NCBI GenBank assembly: GCA_026645815.1
Contig: JAPKMR010000010.1
Coordinates: forward strand, 35,637-99,636
From: Anaerolineae bacterium
GTDB taxonomy: Bacteria; Chloroflexota; Anaerolineae; B4-G1; SLSP01
DNA length: 64,000 nucleotides
Direction of reading: 5' to 3'
Shown: piece by piece, positions 17,566 to 27,700 of the stretch
Numbering within the stretch: position 1 is the first letter of the stretch
Layout of the letters: each line of letters opens with the position of its first letter
Made by a program: the position numbers and the translations under genes
The notes under the pieces: generated by a model
Told to the model about the DNA's origin: nothing
What the model saw: the letters and a program-made list of their open reading frames with translations, nothing else
Databases searched by the model: none

Positions 17566-19500
17566 TCAAGCAGCCTTCGATTCATGCGGCGCCGACAAGG
17601 TGCGCAAAAGATCAAGCATCACAGCGCTATCACCCGCATAAGCAGCCTCAATCAACTTCTGGATCTGCGCCGCCTTTTCATCCGTGAAAGCACAAACACC
17701 ATTCTCAGAGACAAATACCTTCTCATGAGCTGTGCGGTGATGGGTTTCTTCTTTCAGGAAAAGCTCTTCGAAGAGCTTCTCACCAGGGCGGAGACCCGTG
17801 AACACGATCTCAATATCCTGTCCTTCGCGCAATCCCGCCAGGCGAATAAGGTCGCGAGCCAGGTCAACAATCTTCACCGGCTCTCCCATATCCAACACGA
17901 AGATCTCGCCGCCCTGCCCGAGAATAGCCGCCTGCAGCACCAGTTGCACCGCTTCCGGAATCGTCATGAAGAAACGCTTAATCTCAGGGTGCGTGACGGT
18001 CACCGGACCACCCCGTTCAATCTGCTCCTGGAAATACGGCACCACGCTGCCCCGACTGCCGAGGACGTTGCCAAAACGTACCGCAACAAAGCAACGCCCC
18101 GTACGGTGCGCCGCAGCCTGCACCAACTGCTCAGCCACACGTTTGGTGGCTCCCATAACGCTCGTGGGACGCACTGCCTTATCGGTGGAAATCATCACAA
18201 AGACCTCAACGGCGTGGTTCTCGGCAAGATCCAGCAGATTGCGTGTGCCCAATACGTTGTTGGTAACGGCTTCCTCAGGATTATCCTCCATCAAGGGCAC
18301 ATGCTTATGCGCCGCAGCATGAAAGATTACCTCCGGGTGGAAACGTTCGAAAATTCTCTTCAAGCGCGCGACTTCGCGAATATCGGCAATAACAGGCTGC
18401 ACAGTTAAGGCGGGAAAATCACGGTACAGCTCATTGGTAATGCCGAAAATACTGTTTTCTCCATGACCCAGGAGCAGTAGTTGCGCAGGTTCACAACGCG
18501 CTATCTGCCGGCATAGCTCGGAGCCAATGGAGCCACCCGCACCCGTAACCAGGATACGTTTGCCCTTGAGAAGTTTCCGCACCCCGGAGGTGTCGGTGTG
18601 GATGGGTTGGCGTGCAAGCAGGTCTTCTAGCTGCACCTTGCGAAAACGTTGCATTTCCACATGCCCGCTCACGAGCTGCGACATACCCGGCAGGATTGAA
18701 GGTGTCACACCCTTAGAGCGGCAGAGCTCTGTAATCTGACGGATCACGTCGGGGGGAGCACTCGGGATGGCGATAAAGACCTGATCCACTTTGCGCGCCT
18801 GAATAAGATCAGGGATATCCTCAAGCCGCCCCACAACCTGCACGCCATTGATGCGTAGCCATTGCTTATTGGGATCATCATCCACAAAGCCCACAGGACG
18901 AAAGCCCAGAACCGGATTTTGCTGAATCTCCCGCGCCGTCAACAGACCCGCCTCACCTGCCCCGGCAATCAACACCCGCTGCATCGTCGGAGAGTCCCTA
19001 CGCTCCCGGCGGTGCAATCGGTGATATAGCCAACGCAGGCCAAAACGAGGCCCCGCGAAGAAAATCAAGGTCAAAAAGAGGTCCAAAAAGGGAATGGAAC
19101 GGGGGAGCGAGGGTACGCCAGTTATGTGTGTCAAAGAAAACACTATGCCGGTCTGAAACAGTTCTGCCACTAATGCCGCAACAACAATCCGAAGCGCCTC
19201 ATCAAATCCAGCAAAGGGCCAATAGTATCCATACAAACCCCATAGTTGGAATACCAACGGTTTGAGTAACGCTGTAATCAGCATACTCATCACGATTACG
19301 ACATTGTAGGGTGACAAATCATGGGGATTAAGCCGAATCACAAAAGCCAACCATGTGGCTAGCGGCAATACCAGGAGATCAAACAAAAATAGATAACGAT
19401 TGCGCAAATGACCCAGGAGGAGATGGTTCCCCTTGTGAAGAGTTACATAGTCAGCTTTTGAGATGCCCCGACTGTAAGTCGCTGAAGTTTTATCGCGCAC
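17566..19500 (-). CDS. Membrane-bound NDP-sugar 4,6-dehydratase/epimerase (WbpM/CapD/FlaA1 type)
   Basis: A 644-residue protein of the large WbpM subfamily, which converts UDP-GlcNAc to UDP-4-keto-6-deoxy sugars. About four N-terminal hydrophobic helices come first, then a Rossmann fold ('VLIAGAGEAGLLTAREI') and the SDR catalytic domain ('ILVTGAGGSIGSELCRQI', 'HAAAHKHVPLMEDNPEEA'). The active-site segment is 'ISTDKAVRPTSVMGATKR', with TDK and MGxxK. A GTG at 19500 with GGGTGG 4-5 nt upstream is the preferred start; a TTG at 19512 is the alternative. It heads a minus-strand set with a DegT aminotransferase and a sugar dehydrogenase upstream, consistent with making an amino-deoxy sugar such as QuiNAc4N or FucNAc. 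Confidence 0.88.
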   Translation of the reverse strand: MRDKTSATYSRGISKADYVTLHKGNHLLLGHLRNRYLFLFDLLVLPLATWLAFVIRLNPHDLSPYNVVIVMSMLITALLKPLVFQLWGLYGYYWPFAGFDEALRIVVAALVAELFQTGIVFSLTHITGVPSLPRSIPFLDLFLTLIFFAGPRFGLRWLYHRLHRRERRDSPTMQRVLIAGAGEAGLLTAREIQQNPVLGFRPVGFVDDDPNKQWLRINGVQVVGRLEDIPDLIQARKVDQVFIAIPSAPPDVIRQITELCRSKGVTPSILPGMSQLVSGHVEMQRFRKVQLEDLLARQPIHTDTSGVRKLLKGKRILVTGAGGSIGSELCRQIARCEPAQLLLLGHGENSIFGITNELYRDFPALTVQPVIADIREVARLKRIFERFHPEVIFHAAAHKHVPLMEDNPEEAVTNNVLGTRNLLDLAENHAVEVFVMISTDKAVRPTSVMGATKRVAEQLVQAAAHRTGRCFVAVRFGNVLGSRGSVVPYFQEQIERGGPVTVTHPEIKRFFMTIPEAVQLVLQAAILGQGGEIFVLDMGEPVKIVDLARDLIRLAGLREGQDIEIVFTGLRPGEKLFEELFLKEETHHRTAHEKVFVSENGVCAFTDEKAAQIQKLIEAAYAGDSAVMLDLLRTLSAPHESKAA

Positions 19501-19594
19501 AACGCCACCCAATTTCTACAAGATAACCCTAGACTCTGGTCAGTATATCAATGCCAGAGCTTCAGGGTTTTATCCACATGCACAGAAACACGTG

Positions 19595-20698
19595 CTAAAC
19601 ACGAGCAGCAGTCACAGCCTCCACCACTGCATCCACCTCAGCCGTGCTCAAGTTATTGTGGAAAGGCAAGGCTAGCGTGCGGTCAGCAATGGACTCAGTC
19701 ACCGGCAGAGTTCCCGAGAGATCGCCGAAAAGCTCACGAATATAGGGCTGTGTATGGATAGGAGAAAAATACCCCCGCGCCGGAATATGCTGCTTCTGCA
19801 AGTGTTCGATGAAGGGGTCACGGTGCATTCCCTTTGCCAGGGTGATCACATAGACAAACCAACTCATGCGCACATGGGATTTTACCACCGGGGGATACAC
19901 CCAAGCCATTCCCTGCAAGCGCTCGGTATACCACTGCGCGACGCGCTCCCGCTTTTGTAAGAAGCTCTCCAAGCGCCGGAACTGGCTTGCGCCGAGTGCC
20001 GCCGACATCTCATCCAGACGGTAATTGTAGCCCAAGCGAACGTGCTCCAGCCACGCGCCCATCTCAGGACGTCCCTGATTGCGCATGCTGCGGCACAGCG
20101 CCGCGATCTCGTCATCATTGGTGACGATCATGCCCCCCTCGCCGACCGTGATTTGCTTGTTGGGATAGAAGGCAAAGGCGGCGGCATCACCAAACTGCCC
20201 GAGTTTGCGCCCTTTATACTCTGCTCCTAAGGCCTCGCAGGAATCATCAATAATGCGCAGATGGTGCCGGTTCGCCACTTCCAGAATGGCGTCCCATTCT
20301 GCCGGATGGCCAAAAACATCCACCGCCATGATGGCTTTCGTACGCGGTGTGACCTTGCGCTCCAGGTCGTCGGGGTCGAGGTTGTAGGTATCAGGCTCGA
20401 TGTCCACAAAAACCGGCGTCGCCCGCTCGAAGAGAATCGCGTTCACGCTCGCGGCAAAAGTGAAAGACGGAACCAACACTTCATCTCCAGGACCCAAGCC
20501 CAGAGAACGTACCAACAAGTGCAACGCGGAGGTGCCAGAGTTCACGGCAACGGCATGTTTAACGCCGATATAGTCTTTGTGCAACGCCTCGAAAGCTTCT
20601 GTCTGAGGTCCCAGAGCCAAACGACCAGACCGGATGACCTCAGCAACAGCCTGGACATCAGCCTCATTGATTTCGGGTAATGACATCGGAATATGCAT
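19595..20698 (-). CDS. DegT/DnrJ/EryC1/StrS sugar aminotransferase
   Basis: A 367-residue PLP-dependent aminotransferase that transfers an amino group to a keto sugar. Motifs include 'SGRLALGPQTEAFE' near residue 25, 'AVNSGTSALHLLVRSL' near 52, and 'IIDDSCEALGAEYKG' near 145. The internal-aldimine lysine lies in 'FAFYPNKQITVGEGG' near 175. An upstream in-frame TTG at 20746 overlaps the stop of the dehydrogenase gene, but 'MHIPMSLPEI' at 20698 matches the usual family N-terminus. The neighbours (WbpM-like dehydratase and UDP-sugar dehydrogenase) suggest it aminates the 4-keto product of the dehydratase. Confidence 0.87.
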   Translation of the reverse strand: MHIPMSLPEINEADVQAVAEVIRSGRLALGPQTEAFEALHKDYIGVKHAVAVNSGTSALHLLVRSLGLGPGDEVLVPSFTFAASVNAILFERATPVFVDIEPDTYNLDPDDLERKVTPRTKAIMAVDVFGHPAEWDAILEVANRHHLRIIDDSCEALGAEYKGRKLGQFGDAAAFAFYPNKQITVGEGGMIVTNDDEIAALCRSMRNQGRPEMGAWLEHVRLGYNYRLDEMSAALGASQFRRLESFLQKRERVAQWYTERLQGMAWVYPPVVKSHVRMSWFVYVITLAKGMHRDPFIEHLQKQHIPARGYFSPIHTQPYIRELFGDLSGTLPVTESIADRTLALPFHNNLSTAEVDAVVEAVTAARV

Positions 20699-20738
20699 GA
20701 ATCCATCCCTAGCCTTGCGCCCAAGGCGATCTAATATT

Positions 20739-22007
20739 TCACTCAATTATATGCCGGGTATCCACCAGCACCCGCGCGCGCCGCGCGATATCTTCCCAGT
20801 CATAGGCCGAGTGATCGGTAGCCACGACCACGCAATCGGCAGCATCAAGCGCCGCCTCCAAATCGCTTTCGCCCGTCATTGCCATGCCATCGTGGCGGAA
20901 GGTGGGGACGTGCGGGTCATGAAAGGAAACCATGGCGCCCTTTTCCTGTAAGAGATGAATGATATCCAGCGCAGGCGATTCACGCATGTCGCTGATGTCC
21001 TTTTTGTAAGCCACGCCCAGGACCAGAATTCGGCTGCCCTTCACAGATTTCTGCACTTCGTTGAGCGCATCCTGCACCTTTTGCACCCAATAGCGGGGCA
21101 TGGCGGAGTTCACCTCATCGGCCAACTCGATGAAACGCGCCGTGAACTTTAAGGATTTTAATTTCCACGAGAGATAGAGGGGATCAATGGGAATGCAATG
21201 ACCGCCAATACCCGGTCCGGGTACGAACTTCATGAAGCCAAAGGGTTTGGTGCCCGCCGCATTGATCACTTCCCAGGCGTCCAGGCCCAGGCGCTCACAC
21301 ATGAGCAATACTTCGTTGACCATCCCGATATTGACGGCCCGGAAGGTGTTTTCGAGCAATTTCGCCATCTCAGCCGCCTCGGTCGAGGAAACCGGGACTA
21401 TCGTTTCGAGCGCCGCGCCGTAGAGCGCCGCGCCCATTTCCAGACAGGCAGGCGTCGTGCCGCCCATGACTTTGGGGGTCGTGCGTGTGGTCCAGTCCTT
21501 GCGCCCGGGATCCACCCGTTCCGGTGAGAAACACAGGAAGAAATCCTCACCCACCGTGAAGCCCGAGCCGTTCCCGGAAAGTCGCGGCAAAACAACCTCC
21601 GTCGTAGTACCGGGATAGGTGGTGCTCTCCAATACCACCAACATGCCAGGATGCAGGTAGAGCGCAATCTGGTCGGCGGCATTGATGATGTAAGAAACAT
21701 CGGGGTCGCCCGTCTTGCTCAACGGTGTAGGCACACAAACGCTTACCGCATCACAGGTTGCCAGCACGCTAAAGTCAGTCGTCGCCCGAATAGGACGAGC
21801 CAAGCCAGCTAGTGTGACGGAGGAAATATCCTCGATGTAGGATTCATTCCGGTTGAGGGCTTCAACTTTGCGCCCGTCCACATCAATACCAATAACCTGG
21901 AAACCGGCTTCGGCAAATGCGACCGCCAGAGGCAAGCCCACATAACCCAAACCCACAATGCCAATCACCGCATCCCGCTGTTGGATTTTCGTCTTGAGAT
22001 CCATCAT
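20739..22007 (-). CDS. Nucleotide-sugar dehydrogenase (UDP-GlcNAc/UDP-Glc 6-dehydrogenase type), first copy
   Basis: A 422-residue NAD-dependent dehydrogenase that oxidises the C6 hydroxyl of an NDP-sugar to a uronate. The N-terminus 'IGIVGLGYVGLPLAVAF' is the NAD site. 'GEDFFLCFSPERVDPGRKDW' near residue 160 is the substrate loop (core FSPERVDPG). The catalytic cysteine is in 'GPGIGGHCIPIDPLYL' near 260. The C-terminal UDP-binding part has 'LGVAYKKDISDMRESPAL'. GAAGGAAGG precedes ATGATG at 22007. A second enzyme of this family is at 35.7 kb; the two are clearly divergent. It is the first gene of the minus-strand cluster, overlapping the alternative start of the aminotransferase. Confidence 0.88.
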   Translation of the reverse strand: MMDLKTKIQQRDAVIGIVGLGYVGLPLAVAFAEAGFQVIGIDVDGRKVEALNRNESYIEDISSVTLAGLARPIRATTDFSVLATCDAVSVCVPTPLSKTGDPDVSYIINAADQIALYLHPGMLVVLESTTYPGTTTEVVLPRLSGNGSGFTVGEDFFLCFSPERVDPGRKDWTTRTTPKVMGGTTPACLEMGAALYGAALETIVPVSSTEAAEMAKLLENTFRAVNIGMVNEVLLMCERLGLDAWEVINAAGTKPFGFMKFVPGPGIGGHCIPIDPLYLSWKLKSLKFTARFIELADEVNSAMPRYWVQKVQDALNEVQKSVKGSRILVLGVAYKKDISDMRESPALDIIHLLQEKGAMVSFHDPHVPTFRHDGMAMTGESDLEAALDAADCVVVATDHSAYDWEDIARRARVLVDTRHIIE

Positions 22008-22186
22008 TGCGCCCTTCCTTCGGCAACTGCTCAGATAGAATTTGCTATCGTACGTCATGATACGATTGAAGATAGAAGTTTGACGTTTTTACGCGCAACT
22101 GAGCAATTACAAAGACAAATTACTTTACTTCACACGCACAGTAAGGAATTTTAACATAGGTCATGAGGAATACAAGCCAGAAGGGC

Positions 22187-22352
22187 ATAGGACAAATTAT
22201 TGGGAAGTTCAAAGGTCGGCTTGGTGAGACAATGCGTTTAGGCAAGTGGACGCGCCAAAGAGATGCAGAGGTAGGTTTTTGTGATTTTCGTGAACGGGGC
22301 TGCGCCCCGTTCACGAAAATCACACCGGCAGAAAGAAGCGCCGAGTACGGCG
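22187..22352. repeat. Dispersed repeat, copy 2 (pair with 1281-1447)
   Basis: Same orientation and boundaries as copy 1. The central 43-nt hairpin at 22281-22323 is identical, while the flanks differ by scattered substitutions. The stronger conservation of the hairpin points to selection on the structure or recent gene conversion. Confidence 0.85.
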
Positions 22353-22462
22353 ACGCAGATGTTTGAGCGCTGGCAAAGGCCATTTGCAAGATGCCAATCT
22401 TATTTTTCCCAATATTCTGTCGTATACCCATTATTAAGAGAAACAGATGATGATGCAAAACC

Positions 22463-22492
22463 AACCGCGCCGGTTTTGCAACCGGCGCGGTT
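22463..22492. repeat. Strong GC-rich stem-loop
   Basis: AACCGCGCCGGT, a 6-nt loop TTTGCA, and the exact complement. On the plus strand ATTTG follows, so terminator activity is weak or doubtful. No transcript from the left is evident, since the flanking genes both read leftward. Confidence 0.6.
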
Positions 22493-22857
22493 ATTTGAAG
22501 AGGTGAGTCCCAGGTATTTTCGGATTGCCCAAGCAGTAGTCTGTAACTGCCAACCTGCGCCAGCGCAAGCCATAAAAGCCCTGCACTGCTACAGAGGCAC
22601 CCTCTTTCGGTTTTGAGTGCTGCGATCTTGCGCCGCTCTCGCACTCTTAACGGGATCGGGTGATCCGATTTCCCCGGTCAACGGACCCTGTTCTGGTCTT
22701 CCGCCCAAGCCCAGAACGGTTACCGCACCTCCAGAGTGTTTTGTCGGTTACCCCTCCTGCTTTTCCATTCCCATACTTGGGACTCATTTTTTACGTTAGC
22801 AGTCTATAGTGACAGGGTCAAGCGAACTTTCCTAAAATGCCCTTAAAAGCCGGAAGA

Positions 22858-23412
22858 TCAACCACGCGCCAGGGTTGGCGCCTTTCCGGCAAACTGATCC
22901 TCACGTAACGCCGCCACAAACATCAGCGAGGAAAGCCGGTTGACAAAGGCAAGGCTTGTTGCCCTGATGCCCGGCTCTATCTCAGCAAATTCCACCAGGC
23001 GACGTTCGGCGCGTCGCACTACAGCACGTGCGAAGTGACAGGCAGCTCCAGGGAGGGAATCTCCGGGCACCACAAAATCCTTGAGCGGAGGAAGCCCACC
23101 TTCCAGTTGCGCGATCAACGCCTCCAACCAGGACACATCTGCCTCTGTGACGCCCACATAAGTTTCACGCAACTCAGGCGTCGCGGAGAGATGGGACATC
23201 AACCGGTAGAGACGGCGTTGTATCTCAGGCAGCGTTTCCTGCAACAGCACATCCTGCACCTGTGCTCGCGCTACACCGATGACGCACGTGGCTTCATCCA
23301 TGGCGCCGATGGTATCAATGAGTGCATCGCTCTTGGCAAGCCGTCCCTGCCCACCCAAGCGCGCTGTATCGCCACGATCCCCTTTACCCGTATAGAAATT
23401 CGTTTTGCTCAT
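22858..23412 (-). CDS. Cob(I)yrinic acid a,c-diamide adenosyltransferase (PduO/MMAB type)
   Basis: A 184-residue ATP:corrinoid adenosyltransferase that makes the Co-C bond of adenosylcobalamin. The N-terminal ATP motif reads 'FYTGKGDRGDTARLGG' and the 'DTIGAMDEATCVIGVARAQ' helix follows. 'FVVPGDSLPGAACHFARAVVRRAERRL' near 115 (core CHFARAVVRRAERR) is the family signature with the ATP- and corrinoid-contacting arginines. The C-terminal 'FVNRLSSLMFVAAL' is also typical. AGGAG lies 5-6 nt before the ATG. The 'TGKGD' start replaces the common TRTGD, a minor variation. It lies downstream of the DHOD-like gene on the same strand, 129 bp away. No cobalamin riboswitch was found in the leader. Confidence 0.87.
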   Translation of the reverse strand: MSKTNFYTGKGDRGDTARLGGQGRLAKSDALIDTIGAMDEATCVIGVARAQVQDVLLQETLPEIQRRLYRLMSHLSATPELRETYVGVTEADVSWLEALIAQLEGGLPPLKDFVVPGDSLPGAACHFARAVVRRAERRLVEFAEIEPGIRATSLAFVNRLSSLMFVAALREDQFAGKAPTLARG

Positions 23413-23541
23413 AAGCAACTCCTAAGGCGCTTCACCAAATCGGTAAGAGAACAATCAGGTTGTCCGCAATTCAAAAACGATAACCCGCAACGCTGCTCAA
23501 ACCTCACCATCTTCCGACACAGCACTCGCATCTTACGCTTC

Positions 23542-24528
23542 TTACTGTCCCACCAGTTTGACGTAATTCGCGCGCTCAAAGGCTTCAGGATAAGGAGTGT
23601 TCTTGTGGCTCAACACGCCCTTCAAGTCCTCGATGGAGTTGTATCCCCGCGCCGACATCATAATGGTTAGTTCGCTGATCAATTCAGTGATTTTGTTCAC
23701 GCCCTCGCGCAACAAAACTGAGCAGACATTGGCCACATCCGCGCCCGCCATCAGCGCCTTCATCACATCCTCTGCGGTGTGAACGCCCGTCGTCAACGCC
23801 AACGAGGTCTGAACGCGACCGTGAAGAATCGCTATCCAGCGCAGCGGCAATAGCATTTCTTCAGAGGTGCTAAGCACAAGGCGGCGCCGGGTCTCCAGAG
23901 CCTTGATATCCAGGTCCGGTTGGTAGAAGCGGTTGAAGAGCACCAGACCATCGGCGCCGGCTTCTTCAAGACGTTTTGCCATATGCGCCATCGCGCTGAA
24001 ATACGGGCTGAGTTTGACCGCTACAGGAATCTGCACCTGCGCTTTCACCTCGCGCAACACATTCACAACCATATCCTCCACAATCGCACCGCTCACGCGC
24101 GGATTTGTGGGGATGTAGTAGATATTTAATTCCACTGCATCCGCACCAGCTTCCTGGAACAGGCGTGCATAGCGCGTCCAACCACCTACGCTGTACCCAT
24201 TGAGGCTGGCAATAATGGGGGTATCTACAGCTCCCTTTGCAGCTTCAATCAACTTCAGATAGTCGCGCTCGTCGCGGCGGAACTCAGTCAACTTGGGAAA
24301 GAAATCCAACGGTTCGGCATAGATGTTCTCGCTGTTATCAAACACCGTACCAAGTAATTGCACCTCATGTTCGATTTGTTCCTCAAAGAGCGAGTGTAGC
24401 GTGATGGCGCCCGCCCCAGCTGCAACCATGGCACGGATAGATTCCAGGTCGCGGGTAAGTGGTGAGGCTGAAGGCACAATTGGACTGCGCAGTTTCAAAC
24501 CCATGTATGTTGTTGTCAAAGCTACCAT
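23542..24528 (-). CDS. Dihydroorotate dehydrogenase-like flavoprotein
   Basis: A 328-residue TIM-barrel FMN protein related to class 1 dihydroorotate dehydrogenases. Visible motifs are 'YMGLKLRSPIVPSASPLT' near residue 8, 'IIASLNGYSVGGW' near 105, 'AVELNIYY' near 132, 'PVAVKLSPYFSAM' near 170, and 'TTGVHTAEDVMKALMAGADV', the phosphate-binding strand, near 250. The loop after the third strand differs from true PyrD, and the neighbours are pyruvate metabolism rather than pyrimidine genes. DHOD-like proteins of this kind are often found next to pyruvate:ferredoxin oxidoreductase in Chloroflexota and related anaerobes. Its reaction is not established. A hairpin at 24661-24694 separates it from nifJ, so it may have its own promoter. 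Confidence 0.8.
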   Translation of the reverse strand: MVALTTTYMGLKLRSPIVPSASPLTRDLESIRAMVAAGAGAITLHSLFEEQIEHEVQLLGTVFDNSENIYAEPLDFFPKLTEFRRDERDYLKLIEAAKGAVDTPIIASLNGYSVGGWTRYARLFQEAGADAVELNIYYIPTNPRVSGAIVEDMVVNVLREVKAQVQIPVAVKLSPYFSAMAHMAKRLEEAGADGLVLFNRFYQPDLDIKALETRRRLVLSTSEEMLLPLRWIAILHGRVQTSLALTTGVHTAEDVMKALMAGADVANVCSVLLREGVNKITELISELTIMMSARGYNSIEDLKGVLSHKNTPYPEAFERANYVKLVGQ

Positions 24529-24660
24529 TGGGAAACTCCTTTCACACCGGTCTGCTGTTATTGAAAAGCGATTTGTCTGCTACAAAGAGCTACAAGACCC
24601 AAAGCGTTTGATAATAAGTATAAACAATATTTTCAAAATTTACAAGCATCAAAGATTCAA

Positions 24661-24694
24661 AACCGCCCGCAAGCGATCGGGCTTGCGGGCGGTT
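24661..24694 (-). terminator. Intrinsic terminator of nifJ
   Basis: A 14-bp perfect stem (AACCGCCCGCAAGC and complement, loop of 6) located 23 nt past the nifJ stop on the minus strand, followed by TTGAATCTTT. Confidence 0.8.
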
Positions 24695-24716
24695 TGTTTG
24701 AAGACAAGGCGCGAGA

Positions 24717-27700
24717 TTACTTCTCTGCCGGAGTGCTGTAATCCAGCTCCGCCAACTGCTTGTAGTGATTCCAACGTGCGCGGGCATCACCACGGGCGAG
24801 CAAGAGCAACTCTGCCGCGCGATCCGGATCGGATTGCCGCAGGGTGCGGAAACGCACCTCATTGTACATGAAGTCTGCAATATCAACCTTAGGCTCACGG
24901 GAATCCAGCTGCAAGGGGTTTTTACCCTGAGCTGTCAGCCGCGGGTCATAGCGATAGAGCATCCAGGCGCCAGAATCCACCGCCAGTTGCTGCTGCTTGA
25001 AGCCCAGGTTCATCTGGGGCATGCCGTGCGCGATACAGTGGCTGTAGGCGATAATCAGGCTAGAGCCTTCATAGGATTCCGCCTCACGGAAAGCGCGCAG
25101 CGCCTGTGTATCGTTGGCGCCCATCGCAATCTGCGCCACGTAGATATTGCCATAGGTCATAGCAATCAAGCCGAGATCCTTCTTGGGCAACGGGCGCCCG
25201 GCAGCAGCGAATTTCGCCACAGCAGCGCGCGGCGTGGCCTTCGACATCTGCCCACCGGTATTGGAGTAAACCTGGGTATCGAGCACGAGGACGTTGACGT
25301 TGCGCCCCTGCGCCAGCACGTGATCCAACCCACCGTAACCGATGTCATAAGCCCAACCATCACCGCCGACGATCCAGACGGACCGGCGAACGAGAACATC
25401 CGCAAGGCTCAACAGGTCGAGAGCTGCCGGGCTATGGTCGTCCGCCAGGCGAATACGCAGTTGCGCCACGCGCTCACGTTGCGTGGCGTAGTCAGCCTCT
25501 TCAACCTGTGCTGCATTGAGCAGCCCGTCAGCCAGCTCATCGCCCAGCTTACCACGGAAACGCTGCACCAACTCGCGGGCGTATTCCATCTGCTTATCCA
25601 GCGTCAACCGGAATCCGAAACCAAACTCGGCGTTGTCCTCAAAGAGGCTGTTAGACCACGCCGGACCACGACCATCCTGATTCTGCGCCCAGGGGGTCGT
25701 CGGCATGTTACCACCGTAGATCGAGGAGCAACCAGTGGCATTCGCCACGACTGCGCGGTCGCCAAAGAGCTGGCTCAACAAGCGAACGTAGGGGGTCTCA
25801 CCACAACCCGCGCACGCGCCGGAGAATTCAAAGAGCGGGCGCAACAGCTGCGAACCCTTGACCGTCTTCAGATTGACCTCAGTGCGGTTGAAATCAGGCA
25901 GCACGTTGAGGAAATGCTCCCAATAGCCACTCTCGCGCTCACGGATGGGCGGCTGCGGGGTCATATTGATGGCTTTGCGACTGGGATCGGTCTTGTCCTT
26001 AGCCGGACAGGTCTCGACGCACAAGCCACAACCGGTGCAGTCTTCCGGCGACACCTGGATGGTGAAGAGTTTACCCGCGAATTCCTTACCCTTGGCGTCG
26101 GTGTGGCGGAAGCCCTCGGGGGCGTTCTCCAGGTACTCAGGATCGTAAATCTTGAGGCGAATGACGGCATGTGGACAAGCCATCGCGCACTTAGCGCACT
26201 GGATACAAACATCCGGTTCCCAGACCGGGATCTCCAGCGCGATATTGCGCTTCTCCCATTGCGTGGTAGCGGTAGGATAAGTGCCATCCACGGGCATCTT
26301 GGAGACGGGGATATCATCACCTTTGCGGGCAATCATCATCGCGGTGACTTCCTTCACGAAGTCAGGCGCGGCAGCAGGCACAACGGGTTTCAGATCTGGA
26401 CCATTGACCGTCTTGCCTTCCAGCGGAATCTGGTGCAGGTGCGCCAGGGTGTGGTCCACAGCGGCGTAGTTCATCTGAACCACTTTATCGCCCTTAGAGC
26501 CGTAGCTCTTCTTAATGGCATGCTTGATGGCGTCAATCGCCTCATCGCGGGGCAGAACACCGGAGATGGCGAAGAAACAGGTTTGCATGATCGTGTTGAT
26601 GCGCCCACCCAAGCCCGCTTCATCCGCGACTTTGTAAGCATCAATCACGTAGAGGCGGATTTTCTTATCGAGCATTTGCTGCTGTACCCGTGCAGGGATA
26701 AGGTTCCAAGTCTCTTCCAGCGAGAAGGGGCTGTTGAGCAAGAAGACCGCACCATCCTCAGCATTGGCCAGCATATCGAATTGTTCAAGGAAGACGAATT
26801 GGTGGCAACCAATGAAATTCGCCTTGGTAATCTGGCAGGTTTGGCGGATTGGGCGAGGGCCGAAGCGCAAGTGCGAGACAGTTACGGCGCCTGACTTCTT
26901 CGAGTCGTATTGGAAGTAGCCCTGCGCAAAGTTATCCGTTTCCTCACCGATGATTTTGATGCTGTTCTTGTTCGCGCCAACGGTGCCGTCGGAACCTAGC
27001 CCGTAGAACATCGCGCGCACGACATCCGGCTTCTCGATATTGAAAGCGGAATCGTAAGCAATGCTGGTGTGGGTGACATCATCATTGATGCCCACGGTGA
27101 AGTGGTTCTTGGGAGCATCCTTCTTGAGCTCGTCGAAAACACCCTTGACCATAGCAGGGGTAAATTCCTTGCTGGAGAGGCCATAGCGCCCACCAACAAC
27201 CTTGACTGCGCGCCCCACCTCTGCCAGCGCAGTGATGACATCCTGGTAGAGCGGTTCGCCCGCGGCGCCAGGTTCCTTGGTACGATCCAGAACGGCGATG
27301 ACCTTGACCGACTCCGGCAATGCCGCCACGAAATCCACCACGCTGAAGGGGCGGAACAGGCGTACTTTGAGCACACCAACCTTCTCACCCTGCGCTACCA
27401 GATATTCAGCGGTCTCATGCGCGACTTCCGCCCCAGAGCCCATCATCACCATCACCCGCTCCGCATCCGGGGCGCCGATGTAATCGAAGAGGTGATAGTG
27501 CCGTCCCGTGAGCTCAGCGAATTTGTCCATCTGCGCCTGGACGATGCCCGGAGTTTGCAGATAGAACGGGTTGACCGTCTCGCGACCCTGGAAATAGGTG
27601 TCGGGATTTTGCGCAGTACCGCGCATCACAGGCTTATCGGGGTTAAGTGCCCGAGCGCGATGGATACGCACCAAATCATCACTGATCATCGCACGTATGT

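Larger units (their letters stand above)
22008..22857. other. 850-bp gene-poor gap with repeat copy 2 and a strong hairpin
   Basis: No credible gene. It contains the dispersed repeat copy 2 (22187-22352), a 12-bp perfect stem at 22463-22492, and a C/T-rich tract towards 22860. A 174-codon open frame on the minus strand spans the repeat and has no protein-like composition. It may be a decayed mobile or repeat-rich locus. Confidence 0.6.

Noticed and set aside
22120..22644. 174-codon minus-strand frame in the intergenic gap
   Set aside because: It spans the non-coding dispersed repeat, has no Shine-Dalgarno, and its translation has no domain-like pattern.
23413..23541. Cobalamin riboswitch before the adenosyltransferase gene
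   Set aside because: Only 129 nt between genes, and no B12-box-like sequence or matching stem-loops were seen.
24765..26894. 709-codon open frame antisense to nifJ
   Set aside because: It lies wholly within the nifJ gene, whose domains and motifs are unmistakable. The antisense frame is open because of biased codon use.
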